Shown piece after piece: positions 14,500-15,708 of a DNA stretch of 15,708 nt. Position numbers and translations under genes: made by a program. The DNA comes from Planctomycetota bacterium (lineage in GTDB: Bacteria > Planctomycetota > Brocadiia > Brocadiales > Bathyanammoxibiaceae), in the NCBI GenBank assembly GCA_030623665.1, contig JAUXLO010000005.1, positions 1 through 15,708 of the forward strand, given 5' to 3'. Position 1 is the first letter of the stretch, and every line of letters begins with the position of its first letter. Under the pieces are notes generated by a model. It was given only the letters and a program-made list of their open reading frames with translations, did not search any database and had not been told where the DNA came from.

Positions 14500-14636
14500 T
14501 CCCGGCAAGCACGTTAAATGTGACGCTGTAGTGTTTAAGAGAACTTTCTCGCTTACATGACCGGCTGCCTGCCAGCCAATAGACATCCTTTCACTACAAC
14601 TCCACCTGTACCATAACCAGCAATTACCACATAGGT
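14500..14636 (-). pseudogene. Remnant of a universal stress protein (UspA family) C-terminus
   Basis: On the minus strand, one frame from about 14633 reads YVVIAGYGTGGVVVKGCLLAG. Another frame from 14562 reads GHVSEKVLLNTTASHLTC. Together they match the C-terminal half of UspA-family proteins, which typically run ..VIGTHGRGGLKRLLLGSVSEKVL.., including the glycine-rich nucleotide loop. The two parts are in different frames and separated by about 12 extra bases that include a small repeat (GGCAGGCAG), so a short insertion probably broke the gene. No intact N-terminus is present. It lies in the leader region of the galT-like gene. Confidence 0.5.
14563..14577. repeat. Short hairpin in the galT leader
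   Basis: GGCTG (14563-14567) and CAGCC (14573-14577) form a five-pair stem around a five-base loop. It coincides with the insertion-like stretch that breaks the universal stress protein remnant. There is no adjacent T run, so it is not a standard terminator. Confidence 0.35.
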
Positions 14637-14640
14637 TATG
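14612..14640. repeat. Seven-base inverted repeat downstream of the galT promoter
   Basis: CATAACC (14612-14618) and GGTTATG (14634-14640) are perfect inverted copies with 15 bases between them. They begin about 20 bases downstream of the start site predicted for the promoter at 14668-14696. They could be an operator or a leader hairpin, or coincidence within the universal stress protein remnant. Confidence 0.3.
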
Positions 14641-14667
14641 CGTCGCGAGGGGCATATATAAGGGATG

Positions 14668-14696
14668 ATTTTAGAACCCGCATCTACTAAAATCAA
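14668..14696 (-). promoter_or_regulatory. Candidate sigma70-type promoter for galT-glgA-GH57
   Basis: On the minus strand TTGATT (14696-14691) and TAAAAT (14673-14668) are 17 bases apart. Transcription would start near 14661, giving a leader of about 206 bases to the galT-like ATG. It lies just after the stop of the cytochrome fusion gene (14718). The leader carries the universal stress protein remnant, so the promoter may originally have been unrelated to galT. Confidence 0.45.
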
Positions 14697-14717
14697 GTAG
14701 AAAGGGTGCTGGGTGTA

Positions 14718-15708
14718 CTAGCCTTTGGGTTGCTCCTTTGGATGGGCTATCCTCTGCCAGTAGTTTTCGTATTGGAATTTTGAGCTGTGGTCAAGGTCGT
14801 GGCAGCTCTCACAGCCCCAGGGTTCCACTTTCCCGTAGCCCTTGGTGCTTTGCCCCTTTAGGGCCGTCTCTACATGTTGGCTCCCTGGGCCGTGGCAGCC
14901 CTCGCACCCCACTTCCTTAAGTCCGGGTGTTTCTTCCAGTGACGTGAAGCCACTCTCATAATAAAGACCGGTAACATGACAGGCCACACATTCTGGGTCG
15001 TAGTCGTGTTCTGCCGTAACCAGGGTTTCGTAGGCCCGGGCGTGGGTGGTCGTCTTCCAGTGCAGAAAGACTGCCTGGTGGCACTCACCGCAGATGACGT
15101 TACCGACGTACGTAAACCCCTCATCATTAGGAAATTTCTCTACCCCGCCCAGGAGGTCTTCGTCCTTTAGCCTCTGCTGGTAGCTCCTTAGAAGGTCGAG
15201 CATCCGGCCAGAATCCGGATAGCGGTCGTCCAATTCAACCATCTCAAGAGATGTATTCCCATCCAGCGGTTGATAATGAAATAGGCCGATGTTCTTCCCC
15301 TTATCTCCACATACGGCTATTATGGTACCACCGACATTTGTAATTACGGGGTGGTCCACGTCATGCCCAGAAATAATGAGCTGGAATTCCGGAAAGGCCT
15401 CAGCCAGTCTTATTGACTCCTCAAGCTCTGCGTGAGAGAGAAGTATTAACAGGTCTGCATCGCTCAGTTCCTCTCCCTTTATTAACCGGCCAAGTGCCTC
15501 AGAGGGCGGAATTATTTTCATCCCCCGTAGTGTCGTTCCAAATAGCCTCGGAGAGAGTATACCCAGAATGCCTATCCTTACATCCATGTCCCCGACCTTG
15601 ACCTCCCTGATAACGTAGGGGTATATCTTTATGCCCAACGTATCAGGCAGCACAACGTTAGAGGAAAGTAACTCAACTGGGCCTGAGGAGAAGAAATAGC
15701 TAAGCGCC
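14718..15708 (-). CDS. Metallophosphatase (UshA/5'-nucleotidase-like) fused to tetraheme cytochrome c554-type domain, N-terminus outside window
   Basis: The frame is open to the right edge of the window; the visible 329 residues begin ALSYFFSSGPVELLSSN, so the GTG at 15653 is internal. The first part matches the second half of the UshA-type catalytic domain: PVELLSSNV, LLILLSHAELEE and the metal-binding GHDVDH. After a linker (LRSYQQRLKDED) comes a cytochrome region with four CxxCH motifs: CGECH, CVACH, CEGCH and CESCH, with cytochrome c554-like spacing and surroundings (CHQAVFLHWKTTTHARAYE, and CEGCHGPGSQHVE). A periplasmic or other extracytoplasmic site is expected because c-type hemes are attached there. 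I recall that UshA-like families of this type include selenoproteins with Cys or Sec near the N-terminus; that region is not in the window. There is no in-frame TGA in the visible part. Substrate unknown. Confidence 0.8.
   Translation of the reverse strand, partial: ALSYFFSSGPVELLSSNVVLPDTLGIKIYPYVIREVKVGDMDVRIGILGILSPRLFGTTLRGMKIIPPSEALGRLIKGEELSDADLLILLSHAELEESIRLAEAFPEFQLIISGHDVDHPVITNVGGTIIAVCGDKGKNIGLFHYQPLDGNTSLEMVELDDRYPDSGRMLDLLRSYQQRLKDEDLLGGVEKFPNDEGFTYVGNVICGECHQAVFLHWKTTTHARAYETLVTAEHDYDPECVACHVTGLYYESGFTSLEETPGLKEVGCEGCHGPGSQHVETALKGQSTKGYGKVEPWGCESCHDLDHSSKFQYENYWQRIAHPKEQPKG

Noticed and set aside
14482..14655. A 57-codon minus-strand open frame starting at ATG 14655, upstream of galT
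   Set aside because: It has no Shine-Dalgarno, and its second half is the frame of the universal stress protein remnant. The first half is an unlikely peptide rich in Cys and Trp. I treat it as part of the decayed gene.
1..15708. CRISPR arrays, insertion sequences, phage genes and toxin-antitoxin pairs
   Set aside because: No regularly spaced direct repeats, transposase-like frames, target duplications or typical small gene pairs were seen on either strand.

Overview
The window reads as ordinary chromosome of a Gram-negative-type bacterium with a c-type cytochrome-rich periphery. Evidence: two lipoprotein cytochromes with a single C-terminal CxxCH, a tetraheme protein fused to a metallophosphatase, an ADP-glucose glycogen pathway, and a selenocysteine tRNA. 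This mix is familiar from anammox-type Planctomycetes (Brocadiales) and from some Desulfobacterota or Nitrospirota. The sequence alone does not settle the phylum; a Brocadiales-like planctomycete is my best guess, held loosely. I see no insertion sequence, phage gene, CRISPR array or integration site.

Layout. Bases 1-2928 (+ strand) hold the 3' end of a DUF502 membrane protein, a LarA-like (lactate racemase N-domain family) protein keeping all four cofactor/catalytic positions, and an exported protein of three CARDB/NEW3-like beta-sandwich repeats. Bases 2957-3681 hold a small hypothetical gene on the minus strand, a region of overlapping divergent promoters, and a well-formed tRNA-Sec (97 nt, anticodon TCA). 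Bases 3682-4245 (+) encode a signal-anchored hypothetical protein behind a near-consensus promoter.

From 4310 to the right end every gene is on the minus strand. In transcription order from right to left: a metallophosphatase-tetraheme cytochrome fusion (truncated by the window edge); a 263-base gap with the decayed C-terminus of a universal stress protein and a candidate promoter; galT-like, glgA and a GH57 glucanotransferase, tightly coupled (ATGA overlap, then a 2-base gap); a soluble GAF/PAS histidine kinase and a stand-alone receiver (ATGA overlap); glgC; and two paralogous class II-like cytochrome lipoproteins with the broken remains of a third copy between them.

How the genes fit together. 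GlgC makes ADP-glucose, GlgA polymerises it, the GH57 enzyme remodels or mobilises alpha-glucan, and the GalT-family protein handles a sugar-1-phosphate nucleotidyl transfer, possibly on ADP-glucose. A kinase/receiver pair sits inside this block. The tRNA-Sec shows that the organism probably decodes UGA as selenocysteine, but no complete selenoprotein gene is visible here. The most plausible link is the metallophosphatase-cytochrome fusion, whose N-terminus lies outside the window.

Less obvious items found by reading the DNA: the third cytochrome copy with an in-frame TGA; a perfect hairpin placed between the Shine-Dalgarno and the start codon of the last cytochrome gene; the universal stress protein remnant upstream of galT; and the back-to-back promoters at tRNA-Sec.
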